The notes beneath the pieces are model-generated. The model searched no databases. It worked only from the letters and a program-made list of their open reading frames with translations, and was not told the DNA's origin. A stretch of 64,000 nucleotides of DNA from NCBI GenBank assembly GCA_029891345.1, contig CM056995.1, positions 218,306,547-218,370,546 on the forward strand, in the 5' to 3' direction. Shown here piece by piece: positions 22,230 through 31,642 of the stretch. Source of the stretch: Dryococelus australis. Taxonomy: Eukaryota > Arthropoda > Insecta > Phasmatodea > Phasmatidae. Each line of letters opens with the position of its first letter. Position 1 is the stretch's first letter. Made by a program: the position numbers and the translations under genes.

Positions 22230-22787
22230 ACATACATTGAAATAATGTTGTACACATCAAAGCTCGTAAATTTATTGTGTTTTGTCGAATCGTGCATCAC
22301 GCTATCTTTTATTTTATTGTCGTATAAACCCAGCACGTGACCTAATTCGTGAATGAGTACCTGTTGTTAAAAAAAGAGAGGACCGTTTATTATCTTTGTC
22401 AAAATATATGCTTTTGTAGGGAGGTAGGGAGGCATGTGCGCATATTGGACCTTCGCCATCAAACAGGACTCCATCTCCGTGATCGTGGCTGGCGAATTGA
22501 ATAATGCCAACGTTGGAATCGTTTTTATTCGTATACATAAAGATTTCAGTTTCGAATTGACGATTTAACACTTGAAAAATTACTCGTGTCTTATTCAAAA
22601 TTGATTGTTTATTGAGATACGAAGGTATTGTGGGAAATAATATTCGAAATTTAATAGGAAATTCATTTTTTCTTCTCTTGTAAATTTCCGGTGTAAAGTA
22701 TCGCATCTCTGTGGAAAAATTAATTAAAACTACGACAACCCCGGTTATCGATAGTAATAATAATAAAACATATATAAAGACATGCAT
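22230..22787 (-). pseudogene. Matrixin-type metalloproteinase (viral MMP-like)
   Basis: The start at 22787 is chosen because it lies 1 base after the stop of the preceding gene (TAAGATG). A membrane or signal segment (LLLLLSITGVVVVL) comes first, with no cysteine-switch propeptide, then a lone matrixin catalytic domain: HDHGDGVLFDGEG, AHASLPP and YFDKD, and the zinc motif HELGHVLGLYD (22319-22351) followed by the Met-turn SVM. The zinc motif is in a different frame from the upstream part; the junction lies at CTCTTTTTTTAACAACAG, either an indel or a splice acceptor whose donor I cannot find. Baculoviruses encode a comparable MMP; host MMPs normally have propeptide and hemopexin parts, absent here. 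Confidence 0.68.
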
Positions 22788-22788
22788 C

Positions 22789-23455
22789 TTATGGAATATT
22801 ATCATTGATATTTTGAATTTCATGAAAGTTTGTCAGGAAATTAACGTGGGCTGATGGGAAACACCTCGGTACGTATGATTGAAATTCGAAAACACCCAAT
22901 ATCATATCTGCCCTGCATTTACAATCGTTCAATTTAAAACTGGAAGTTGTAAGATCGCTCGTGACGATTCCATCCTTGCATGTGTGCGTAGTCTTGAGCC
23001 CCATCATCATTCCACACGAGTGGGTAAGTCGAGATACACGCTCATTCCATTTCAAAAGGATCGGTGCTTTTCAACACTCTGACTATTCTGTGTTTGGAAT
23101 CACACGGAACAATACTTACGCAATGGGAAGAGGTCGTGGGCGATTGTTGGGTTATTGTTGTTGTTGTTGTTACTGCGGCCGGTGTTGTTTTTATTCGTGG
23201 AGTGCATTTGTTTTCATCACAATCGAGACTCAACTTTAATAGATCACACAAAACTTGGCAATCTGACAAATCGCTACAGATAAAAGGGTAGTGATAGACA
23301 ATTGATCGTCTTGTGAAACATGCCATTATTGGTAAATTTTTACACTCGATTCGATTTCCATAGTTTTCGTAAATCATCCCATGTGTTGCTTATATGCAAA
23401 ACGTAGCCACGGTAAAGGAAATACAAACACAACAAATAAACATAAATTTTTTCAT
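22789..23455 (-). pseudogene. PIF-3-like Cys-rich membrane protein (candidate)
   Basis: The ATG at 23455 opens a hydrophobic N-terminal anchor (MKKFMFICCVCISFTVATF), then a TAA at about 23390, then a Cys-rich ectodomain (SDLSDCQVLC, LDCDENKC), a Thr-rich linker, and, after a frame change near 23050, CGMMMGL...CKDGIVTSDL, LNDCKC and a final VPRCFP. Length (~220 codons), N-terminal anchor and the C-x-C ... PRCF tail fit PIF-3, a baculovirus/nudivirus oral infectivity factor. The match is from memory of the pattern; another PIF-like or secreted Cys protein is possible. It is followed 1 base later by the metalloproteinase. Confidence 0.45.
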
Positions 23456-23519
23456 TAAAGCTTTTTTTTCCCCCCAATCAGTCAAACAAGTCGTTTTCCA
23501 TCAAACGGACTAAATATAG

Positions 23520-24830
23520 CAGGTATTTATCCCTATGTATTTTTCGACTATTATTATTTTCGCCTTTTTGAAAAGATCGATTTCAGTTTTAATTTCGCTC
23601 GAATCCGTGTCCACCCCCATCGATTCGTTAGGTTCTTTTGAGATTGGTTTCCATTTCGCTCAATTATTCAAAAACAGGCTCGTCTAAAGTACCTTTGAGA
23701 TTGGTTTCCATTTCGCTCAATTCCCCCAACACAGGCTCGTCTAAAGTACTTTCTTCGAGTAATTGCCGTGCTACTATCTCCTCGCGTTCGTTTTCGGTTT
23801 CCGATTTGCTTTCACTGAAATATATTTCGACAGGTGTGGTTGTTGGCTTTTCAATTTTCAAGAATGTGGTTTCGAGCTCGGTTATGTAGGAATTCGGTTT
23901 CATTGGTACTGTTGTGGATTCGTCAGCAGTATTTACAAGTTCGATTTCTGTTTCATTTTCGTGGAAATTTAAATCAGTCTATGTTATAACTGGTTCATTA
24001 GAAAGCATGACCGGTTTCGGGTTTATTTAATACGCTAATTTCGAGCGGCTTGTTCTCATCGACACGATCTTCGCGGTGAACAATTGCCAATACTGTGACT
24101 TTGTTAAAATTCTCCCAATCATTATCTACGTTATGTAACTTACATTCATCTTCGCTATCATAATCATCATCATCTTTACCATTATTGCCATCATTTGCTT
24201 CTATCGCAGCCGTGTTCGGATCGAGCAGATCCAACACTTGGTCGTTTTATGCGTGAAACTCGTCTCTAGTTTTGTCACCTTCGATCTCCCCGATCGTAGC
24301 AGTATTTATCGAAACTTCGAAATAATCATTAGGGTTGACCGTCTCGTCTAATATTCTTAATTTTTCCACATCGTCAAAAGTTTCGTCAATATTCTTTAAA
24401 CCTTGTATAAACTCTTCGAGAATGGATTTTGTAAAGTGATAAACGATAAAAACATAAATGGGCGAATTATTCGAAATGTCAATTAAGTCAAAATCTCCTC
24501 CACGATGAAGGTTTATCAGTGTTCGTCGAAACAAGGTTTCTATCCTTGGGAAATAGTCTAGAAATTGAGTTACTGCCAAAATAAACCAGTTTATTATGAA
24601 CGGGCGTTTATCCCGATCGTCGAGAACCACTTGGTTTATAATTTTACGCAAGAGAAAAAGGACAAAATCTATAAATGAGTGTTGATTGATTACCTCTTTT
24701 AAGATCATGTGTATTTCATTTGGTTTTGTACATTGAATATATAATTTTTTTGTCGATTTTGGTATGTAACGACTGTTGAATATTTCTCCATATTGCGTAT
24801 GACGCAAAAATTTATTATATATTTCAGTGG
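23520..24830 (-). pseudogene. Large acidic protein with 19-residue tandem repeats
   Basis: A 186-codon well-mixed domain (24247-24807), open upstream but without an ATG, is followed by an acidic part (KDDDDYDSEDE) and then a Glu/Thr-rich tail. The tail holds a 57-bp tandem repeat at 23640-23755, two and a part copies, coding SEMETNLKGTLDEPV-type units. Stops at about 24245 and 23675 and one frame change break it. The whole would be some 420 residues. No domain is recognised; the layout of a globular head and a disordered acidic tail resembles many viral structural or tegument proteins, but that is only an analogy. Confidence 0.42.
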
Positions 24831-24904
24831 AATAGGAATCATCGTTTAAGGTAGGATATTTTTTGAGAATCCAAAATATTATCGATGCATTTGTTTATTA
24901 TTCT

Positions 24905-25165
24905 TTATTTAGGGCCATGATTAGACCTTATATACAAAAACCATACAAAATTACATACAAAAACACACTTAACAAATGTATATTTAAAAAAATATAAAAC
25001 ATAAAAAATACATACATTTTCCATCACGTGAAGTCCATAGTGGGTGATACCTCTTGAGAAAAGTACCGAGTCAACTGCATCCTTCAACTCCTCTAGGTCG
25101 TGGATCGAGTTGGTGAATAGGTATGGGGGTAGAAATTGACTGCGCAAAATCATGTATTTTTCCAA
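24905..25165 (-). CDS. Short hypothetical frame
   Basis: The part from the in-frame Met at about 25153 to 25020 is well mixed (FLPPYLFTNSIHDLEELKDAVDSV). After HVMENV the frame runs into AT-rich DNA with a Phe/Val-rich composition and is probably not original. It may be a fragment of a longer gene on this strand. No family is recognised. Confidence 0.25.
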   Translation of the reverse strand: MEKYMILRSQFLPPYLFTNSIHDLEELKDAVDSVLFSRGITHYGLHVMENVCIFYVLYFFKYTFVKCVFVCNFVWFLYIRSNHGPK

Positions 25166-25317
25166 ACTTGAAAGATAAATATGTTTTTAATTCCTCTGAA
25201 TTTTTTGCACTATAATCAACACACACTTGTAAGCTACCCACCCCTCATACCATCGAATTTCGGATGGCAGAATTGGTCTCATCACTGAAACAAGTTAGCA
25301 TACACGGAGGTCCAAAA

Positions 25318-25745
25318 ATGTAGTGTTGTATGCGATTCATTTCAATGTCGAAAATAGCCACGTCCTTTATGAAAATTGTTTGAAGAATTTCAAAACCTTG
25401 AACATCAACTATGCAAATCGAGTGAACTTCATCATCTACAACAGAAACAGCAACATTGATGGCAGCGGCTGCAGCATCACCATTTTCAATCTCTCGCCAT
25501 CCACCGATTTCCTACGCATCACCATCTTCACCCTCTCGATGTCCGCGGATCTCCATCAAGGAAGTTGGCCAAGACAATTTCTCTGTCTCTGACGTATGCG
25601 AAGGCAAATCATTTATGTCGAGACACTAAGCATTGTATCCACAAATAAAACATTGACAGAAAGCAGGTTGGTGGGAACATGCTCCATGTTTATCATACCT
25701 TGTCGACATGATGCTCTTCTCGACGACAGAGATTGATTGATGAGA
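25318..25745 (+). pseudogene. Unrecognised gene fragment
   Basis: A plus-strand stretch reads through several partial frames with coding-like composition (FNVENSHVLYENCLKNFK, then TIFTLSMSADL, then DNFSVSDVCEG in another frame). Frame changes occur near 25560 and 25620. No start codon in the main frame and no known motif are visible. It is probably one decayed gene of about 130 codons. Confidence 0.28.
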
Positions 25746-25818
25746 TTCGATGCATTCCTACAGTTATATACAATCGAGTTGCCAATAAGAAAAAAATTAT
25801 TTTCTTTATCATTAATAT

Positions 25819-26040
25819 TTTTTAATTATATGTGAGTTGGTTGAGTAAAATTTGCTGAAGGTCGGTATCGTTCAACATATGTTTATTTACGTAATTCAAC
25901 GTGGACATTTTTTGCAGTACCCAAGTGCATTTTGAGCTAATCTCGGTTCGACTGCATTTGCACGCACCGAAAAATTACTTTGCCAAGTATAAAACAACAC
26001 TTCCCGATCGGGCCTCACTCCTCTTATTTTTTTGTACATG
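25819..26040 (-). pseudogene. Small basic gene with one frameshift
   Basis: The ATG at 26040 opens 47 codons (MYKKIRGVRPDREVLFYTW) ending CKKCPR and a TGA. A second frame beginning MSTLNYVNKHMLNDTDLQQ overlaps that end and runs to about 25825. The overlap at the same spot makes one frameshifted gene of ~75 codons more likely than two genes. The family is not recognised. Bases 25746-25818 hold nothing further. Confidence 0.33.
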
Positions 26041-26045
26041 GCAAA

Positions 26046-26237
26046 TTAAATAAAACGGAGTTTTTCGTATCGAGTGACAAAGAGTCTATTCAAGTTTTTG
26101 TAAATATAACATGATGAATGATTCACAAATGCGTTCAGCGTACACGTAAACTGAGAAGGAATATACATTATTGTTGTTTTGGTTTTTGTTTTAATTTCAG
26201 TTTTTTTAATTTCAATCAGTTCGTTAACTTGACTCAT
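26046..26237 (-). CDS. Hypothetical 63-residue protein, intact
   Basis: The ATG at 26237 is preferred over an upstream non-ATG opening. The N-terminus is charged (MSQVNELIEIKKTEIKTKTK), followed by a mixed segment with two Cys and several Tyr (VNHSSCYIYKNLNR). It ends in a normal TAA just before the next minus-strand frame. No family is recognised. Confidence 0.4.
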   Translation of the reverse strand: MSQVNELIEIKKTEIKTKTKTTIMYIPSQFTCTLNAFVNHSSCYIYKNLNRLFVTRYEKLRFI

Positions 26238-26291
26238 CGTCACCCACAAAATTTTGTTTTTTCGCCTACCTGTCTTTTACAGGAAACCAAT

Positions 26292-26693
26292 TTAAAGCAT
26301 CAATCCAACTTCCGATGAGTAGGGAGTGTTCGAGTCATTTAGAAACTCGGTAAGCGCATTTTCCGTATAGTTGTGTATTTTCTTTGCATTATTCCAAGGT
26401 AAGACTTTTGGACTTTGGTCAATTTGTAGGTTGTTATTCTTTTTTCCTTTGATGGTGATGGGACTTTCGTCACTTAAATACAAGATCTGCGCATCGTATT
26501 GGTTCAATTTAGCCACTCGCCGATAATCCGAAGTGATCATGGACATTTTAAAGGATTTTTGGTAGCAGGGATCTAGATGTTTCAATTCGCTCACCAACGT
26601 GTTTGCAAACAACGGTACAATATGCTCGAGTTTTTGGTAAATATCCAAAAATAAAATATAAAACTGAATCTTGGAAATCTGCCAAAATACCAT
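26292..26693 (-). CDS. Hypothetical 133-residue protein, intact
   Basis: The frame opens MVFWQISKIQFYILFLDIY, a Phe/Ile-rich helix without a clear cleavage site, then passes into a soluble-looking domain (YDAQILYLSDESPITIKG) and ends SEVGLML. There is no lesion. Upstream sequence to about 26890 is coding-like in composition but broken. I do not recognise it; placement among other minus-strand viral frames suggests it belongs to the same fossil genome. Confidence 0.42.
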   Translation of the reverse strand: MVFWQISKIQFYILFLDIYQKLEHIVPLFANTLVSELKHLDPCYQKSFKMSMITSDYRRVAKLNQYDAQILYLSDESPITIKGKKNNNLQIDQSPKVLPWNNAKKIHNYTENALTEFLNDSNTPYSSEVGLML

Positions 26694-26901
26694 AATTTTT
26701 CATGAAATTCATAGTATTGTTTGAAGAATGGATGAATTCTTTTCACCGGCATGAAATGTTTCTCTCACCAAATGTAGCCTAATATCATTAGAGATGTAAT
26801 AAAATTGGCAATTTTTCGATAGATATCTCTAATTTTATCGTAATCTACGAAATAGACACATTTCTTCAGTTCTTTGTTCAACGAAAAAGTCGTGCCTATT
26901 G

Positions 26902-27380
26902 TTACAATTTTTGTTTATTGTGATATATTTGTTTACCTGTTTGGACACGAACTCGACAATTTTCCCATATATTGGTAATTGCCGATGAATGTACGGTGTC
27001 TGTGTACGAATGACACATGAACCTGTGAAACACGTTGAAATTATTCACCAGTTGTTGTATAGTATCCTCGTATGTGGGTTTCCCAGCCGATAGAGATGAA
27101 ATATAGTCGTTACCCTCATCGTCACCATCCGAATCGACCCTATTTACTATTGCAGATATCAGGTTCGTTTGTAACATCACAGTTTAAAAATATGATTAAA
27201 AAAATCAAATATCCCTTTATACCAGTCGTGGGTTTCTATTTGAAGCAGCATTTCCTTGATTGCCATATTTTTATTTGCATTTCCACACATTGAAAAACTA
27301 CAAGCCTTTTTATCGCGGGAAGATGAGACGAGAGAGGAAGAGGTTTTACCCAATTTCAAGACTTTGGGTGTGATGTTCAT
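26902..27380 (-). pseudogene. Two overlapping frames joined at TGATG
   Basis: The first frame (27380-27177) starts MNITPKVLKLGKTSSSL and ends FFNHIFKL. Its TGA overlaps the ATG of the second frame (27180-26902; MMLQTNLISAIVNRVDSDGDDEG) in the sequence TGATG. This may be a true termination-reinitiation pair as in compact viruses, or one gene with a frameshift. The second part is acidic, then helical (TIQQLVNNFNVFHRFMCH). No domain is recognised in either. Confidence 0.38.
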
Positions 27381-27649
27381 ATTCTCACAGATATTCCGAT
27401 ATTGGGGCAGTTATTTATCCTTGCATCGGCCGCACTGTATTTCACAAAGAGTTTCGAATCTTGCGAGTTGGCTGAAAAGTCCATGTAGAGGAGATTGAAT
27501 CCTGTATTTAAAATCGAATAAGTTAGAGTTAGAAGGAACAGGTGTATGTAATTGGCGTTATTCGTCCAAATGTCGCCAATATTATTTTGAATGTTGTTGA
27601 GCGATTCGTCCACGATGGTGTTACGTTGAAAATACTGCTGCTGCAACAT
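27380..27649 (-). CDS. Hypothetical 90-residue protein, intact
   Basis: The product begins MLQQQYFQRNTIVDESLNNIQ. It has a likely membrane-associated helix (IHLFLLTLTYSILNTGFNLLY) and ends NIGISVRI. Its stop is immediately followed by the next minus-strand start. No family is recognised. Confidence 0.42.
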
Positions 27650-27706
27650 CGACGATACAAATTATTGTGTATTAAATAGACTGTAGGAATGATATTATGT
27701 GGTATC

Positions 27707-28259
27707 TCATCGCGGATGTGGTTGAACCGTTTTGATTTTACGATTCAGCTTGAAAAGATAGTCTTGGGATGAAGACATGTCCAGCGAATGGTGAATGGAG
27801 ATTTTCGGTTGGATGAGAGCGTAGCAAGTGAGAGAACTACGCAATAACTGCACAGCCCCGTCCACAACAATGCTCAACACTAAATTCTGGTCGTTCAAAT
27901 AAGGCACGATTACAAATCCGCTCGTTATATACCATTCGACCATGATGTAAGATTTTACACATACTTTTATTTTACTCGCCAAATTTTTTTTTGTTGTTGC
28001 CGAAAAATTGTTACAGATGCTGTTTAGAATGTTTTGCGGATCGGTGTGTAAGAAACTGTCCCACAAATTAGTCGCCGAGGCCTTTGGCGAATTGTATATA
28101 ATTTAAATTATTCTAGTCAAATCATTGTAAGTTTCCACCACATCGTTTTATCATTTCATATTCAAACACTCTTCGGGAGTATCTTGCGAAAAACCAAATG
28201 CAGCATCAAAGTCGACGAATCGTTGGACGCGAATGAAGCTGCACTGACGAAGGTTGCCA
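27707..28259 (-). pseudogene. Unrecognised ~180-codon gene with a frameshift near its start
   Basis: The ATG at 28259 opens MATFVSAASFASN. The sequence then continues best in another frame (VDFDAAFGFSQDTPEECLNM), meets two adjacent stops near 28155, and is open from about 28090 to 27707 (119 codons). The C-terminal part is well mixed (YMVEWYITSGFVIVPYLND...SIVVDGAVQLL). The function is unknown. An AT-rich divergent gap of about 110 bases separates it from plus-strand frames. Confidence 0.4.
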
Positions 28260-28470
28260 TTTTTTAAATTACTAATAGGCAGAATTTGCTTGCAATTCGT
28301 GATAATCTATACTTTTTTTTTTCTGTATATTAGTCGTTTACTTATAATTATATTGGTCAATATTTTCAAAATGGTAAGGTATACCAATACTAATAAGACT
28401 TGAAAAAAGAAACAAACGATTCCTTTTCCATTTCACAGCATCTTATGGATCAAGGGATCAGAAAATAAAA

Positions 28471-28710
28471 GAGTTAATGGATCAATAATCACCTTCTTTT
28501 TTAAATGAATACGAAAAAAGTGGCGATGCTTTTAACAAGTCTACTAATTTTATAATTTTTTACAACACAATTAATAAAACTATACAAAATATAGATGGTG
28601 TAAAAATAAGTGTCGATTTATTACAGACTTCGCAACAATTGCTTGAAATTTTTAATAATTTGGCAAACAATTGGAATAATTTTGAAATTAGACAAACTCA
28701 TTCCAATTAA
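28471..28710 (+). pseudogene. Small coiled-coil gene fragment
   Basis: After an in-frame TAA near 28486 the frame runs 74 codons to a TAA at 28710 with strongly helical composition and regular hydrophobic spacing (NKTIQNIDGVKISVDLLQ, LLEIFNNLANNWNNFEI). It looks like a small coiled-coil protein similar in style, though not clearly in sequence, to the MDKVVGANK protein and to the tail at 7330-7397. Confidence 0.35.
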
Positions 28711-28912
28711 ACTATGTAGCTACAAATTATCACATTAAGTTCATAGATTCGCTCGTAAATGGTAACAGTGACAAACTGGAGATAAAAGGACGCGAAAAAA
28801 AACGGTAATTGTAAATACTTTACCAGGCTTCAGGGAAGCCAGTGATATTTTATTGTTCACACCCTTCTCCCAACAATGATAAGTGGGATCTTTAGGTCAG
28901 GCTATAAATACA

Positions 28913-29059
28913 ATGTATAACAGGCAAATTAATATCGCGTCTCCTTGGTATGGCATAAGTACATTTCGGTTCACGAGGGAAAATGTGTTTGATGAGAAAC
29001 TTGTTGGTTTGATGAACAAATACGATGAGCTCATACATGAGAACCAAGAAGGTGAATAA
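28913..29059 (+). CDS. Hypothetical 48-residue protein, intact
   Basis: The ATG at 28913 opens MYNRQINIASPWYGISTFRF and ends ELIHENQEGE with TAA. Coding-like composition also extends upstream in frame (28810-28910) beyond two stops, so it may be the tail of a longer broken gene. A poly-A run of about 23 follows at 29065. No family is recognised. Confidence 0.33.
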   Translation: MYNRQINIASPWYGISTFRFTRENVFDEKLVGLMNKYDELIHENQEGE

Positions 29060-29494
29060 ATGAAAAAAAAAAAAAAAAAAAAAAAATAGGGAAAGGATGC
29101 CTAAAAACTTTTTTAAGAATTGTTTTTCTATTTGACAATTTACAAACAACATAATGTAGTTGACTTTTAGAAAAAAAACATGTCATTTTTTTGTTTTTCA
29201 AAAGTAATAGTGGACTCTTTGTCTGCATTCACATTTATAGAAATGTGTTTATTTTTCACTTTCGACAGTCATCGCGGCAAACTCGGCAGCTAAATGAGGA
29301 ACGAATCTTTGGAATTTGATAGCAAAAATCTCGTTTATGCTTCCCTTTCATGTGCAAGACAAATTTAGAATACAAATTACCCATATAGGGACCTATGGAT
29401 AAGTTTGTCTAGTTCCACAAGACTTTACCAGAGTGCTTCACGATCGACATTCCTTCACCCCCACCCCCTCTCTCACGATCCACTTTCAACAACC

Positions 29495-30035
29495 AATCAG
29501 AGTACAACATTTACTCTCCCCTCCCTTTCCCCTCGTTTCGATTTGCCTATATGGCTGCGAGAACTACAAGTGAAATGCTGCAACATGATTGGTTGGTGAA
29601 ATAATGGGGGGGGGGGGAATTAACAACCAATCAGAGTACACTATTTACCCTCCCCTCCCTTCCCGCCTTTGAGTTTGCAAGTTTTCTCCGGACTAAACTT
29701 ACTTTACACTGTCGCCCACACCTTGCGAGATAAATGAAGTTGAATTTTGCCCTCACTCCTTATTTGGACATCCAATCATGATGTGGCATTTCATTTCCCC
29801 CCTCCCTCCTTACAGTGTGCTTATATGGCGGAGAGATCTGGAAAAAAAAACTTCAGTCGACGGCGAGCGATGGAAAGTGAAACATCATCAGATTATCCTC
29901 TTCCTCCTCCTTCCCACCAGAACAGAAGAGAAATCGCCATCGACTAAAGTGTTTTTTCCAGGTTCCTCGGCCATATAGGCAACCTTAGAAGAGGGGAAGT
30001 GAGTGGAAATGTAATAATGTTCTCTGATTGGTTGT
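29495..30035. mobile_element. Foldback/MITE-like elements (CCAAT family), two or more arms
   Basis: AACCAATCAGAGTACA..ATTTAC..CTCCCCTCCC occurs at about 29497 and 29620. A further arm (TCCAATCATGATGTGGCATTTCATTTCCCCCCTCC, 29770-29810) is followed by GGCGGAGAGATCTGGAAAAAA. An inverse arm at about 29950-30035 reads TTTTTTCCAGG...CCATATAGGC...GGGGAAG..CTCTGATTGGTTG. The same motifs as at 9.8-10.2 and 49.5-50.9 kb mark one repeat family. Confidence 0.6.
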
Positions 30036-30204
30036 ATAAGAAAATAATATATTACATACATAAAACAATATATTAAAAAATATATATATAATTAATATTT
30101 ACCCGATGGTATAAATTTACAACGGGAATTCGGATCCCTTGGGTAAGGATATATAATTTTTGTAAAAGGTTGAAATTTGAAAAAGTTAACCATACTATTT
30201 GAAA

Positions 30205-30600
30205 TTATACAGTTAAAACACTTCTCCTCCCACACTGCTCTCCCCACCATACACCCCTACACAGCTCAAATTTAGCTAAGAGCTGTGGTTGGGGTTGCGG
30301 TAGTGATTGTGTGTGTGAGAAGGGGGGGGGGTGAGGAGGGAACTGCTTCTGCTGTTGGGTCTGTGGCTGGGCGAGCGACAGCCGCTGGAGCTGCTGCTGG
30401 GTGAGAGGCTCCTGCGGCTGGACGAGGGACATCCGCTGAAGTTGTAAGAGGAGCCACTGTATAGTTGATAAAGTTGCTTTTCGGGTCCTCTTTATCGCCC
30501 TTTCCACCAACATTGGCTGGTGAGTGTGCTGTGAAAAAAAGAAACATGTTATAATCAGGTTTACCCTAAAATTAAACAAAAAAAAACACTCTAAAGTCAA
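30205..30600 (-). CDS. Gln/Pro-rich low-complexity frame, doubtful
   Basis: This 131-codon frame has a Gln/Leu/Pro-rich core (LTQQQLQRLSLAQPQTQQQ). An overlapping frame of similar length is Ala/Pro/Thr-rich and follows a good splice-acceptor-like TTTTTTTTCACAG at about 30535. Either could be an exon, or both a by-product of a (CTG)n-like region. No domain and no flanking donor site are visible. Confidence 0.22.
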   Translation of the reverse strand: MTLECFFLFNFRVNLIITCFFFSQHTHQPMLVERAIKRTRKATLSTIQWLLLQLQRMSLVQPQEPLTQQQLQRLSLAQPQTQQQKQFPPHPPPFSHTQSLPQPQPQLLAKFELCRGVWWGEQCGRRSVLTV

Positions 30601-30750
30601 ACAAAAATCTACCCTTAAGCTTTTGTATCTTTCGCTTCTAAGGAAGGCAGACTTTTTACTTTTTTACACAATTTACACTTTTGTGTAATATTACATTGAC
30701 AACGCTTTGTGATTTTTTACTATTTCTTTTTCATGAAATTTTATATTTTG

Positions 30751-30996
30751 TCATACTTCCCGAAACTCTTTATACTCCATAACCAACTCTTTCCCTATTC
30801 TATTTTGAACCTCTAGCATTATTTCCAATTCTTCCTTTGCTTCTGTATATTTTTCTAATAGCAATTGTATTTCTTCTTTTTTTTTTTTTGTACTACGGTG
30901 CATCAAGAACCCATCATAAATATTTCTAAATTTTTCCCCCATTCCTTCAAATAACCCATCTAACTCTATCTTATTCGCTCCAACAACCTTATCCAT
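30751..30996 (-). CDS. MDKVVGANK coiled-coil protein, intact
   Basis: The ATG at 30996 is 67 bases from a TCAGT initiator that lies 32 bases from a TATA box on the same strand (31061-31095). The 81-residue product starts MDKVVGANKIELDGLFEGMG and continues as a single long charged helix (KKEEIQLLLEKYTEAKEELE), a clear coiled coil, ending FREV. Only its first 22 codons and its promoter lie in the inverted repeat; the other copy (6911-7018) is truncated. The function is unknown. With its promoter and full frame it is among the best candidates for a gene that could still be expressed. Confidence 0.6.
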   Translation of the reverse strand: MDKVVGANKIELDGLFEGMGEKFRNIYDGFLMHRSTKKKKEEIQLLLEKYTEAKEELEIMLEVQNRIGKELVMEYKEFREV

Positions 30997-31060
30997 CCTT
31001 CAAAATATAGAAAATTAACAACAGCTATCTTTACAGTCCTATACTTGCTATCCCTAGCAC

Positions 31061-31095
31061 ACTGACTCTAGACTAAAATGTGTGGTGTTTATATA
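31061..31095 (-). promoter_or_regulatory. TATA box plus TCAGT initiator (inverted copy)
   Basis: On the minus strand TATATAAA (31088-31095) precedes TCAGT (31061-31065) with the same spacing as in the left repeat copy. It drives, by position, the intact MDKVVGANK gene at 30751-30996. Confidence 0.65.
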
Positions 31096-31431
31096 CGTAT
31101 TGAGTATTTTTTTTATTTCGTATTTCAGGGTAATGGGGAGGGATTACTCTATAAGTGAGTTTTTTCTTTTTTACTTCACAAACACGTATATTCATGTTTC
31201 TTTTTTTTTCTCATTGGTGTATCTGATATGTACTTGCTCTCTCAAAGTCATAACTAGTGTTCGTACATGGGCTGGTGAGGCGACTGGCATGCATTACTCA
31301 ACTTGGACTCATTATTATGCGAGAATTATCTCGGGGCAGAAATGATTTTTTTTTACGAAACAAAAAGGAGGTTCCCTCATATACCCCCCTCCCGGCCAAC
31401 ACCTTTACCATCTAACTTTTATTTTGTCTTC

Positions 31432-31541
31432 TAGTGTCCTGGGTAGGAGCAAGAGTTTTTTTTTCTCCTAGTGTCCTGGGTAGGAGCCAGAGTATATTTT
31501 TCTCCTAGTGTCCTGGTAAGAGCCAGAATATTTTTTTCTCC
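31432..31541. repeat. Three tandem ~37-bp units
   Basis: CTAGTGTCCTGGGTAGGAGC(A/C)AGAGT followed by a T-run and TCTC is repeated three times; the third unit is slightly shorter (CTGGTAAGAGC). It is present once in the left inverted copy (about 6460-6485), so this is a later local expansion. Confidence 0.85.
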
Positions 31542-31642
31542 AAATGTTCCAATCGAAGCTGTAGTATATAAGAGGTGGACTTTGCGACAAACAAAATCAA
31601 CCATCAGCCGATGGCCAACCAGCCGTGCATTGTATGTAGTGG

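Noticed and set aside
22330..22370. A 23-base intron in the metalloproteinase (GTCCTC...AACAACAG)
   Set aside because: Too short for a spliceosomal intron; an indel or a longer unseen intron is more likely.
30272..30547. Ala/Pro-rich exon after a splice acceptor
   Set aside because: No donor partner, no domain, and an overlapping Gln-rich frame is equally open; low-complexity DNA is sufficient explanation.
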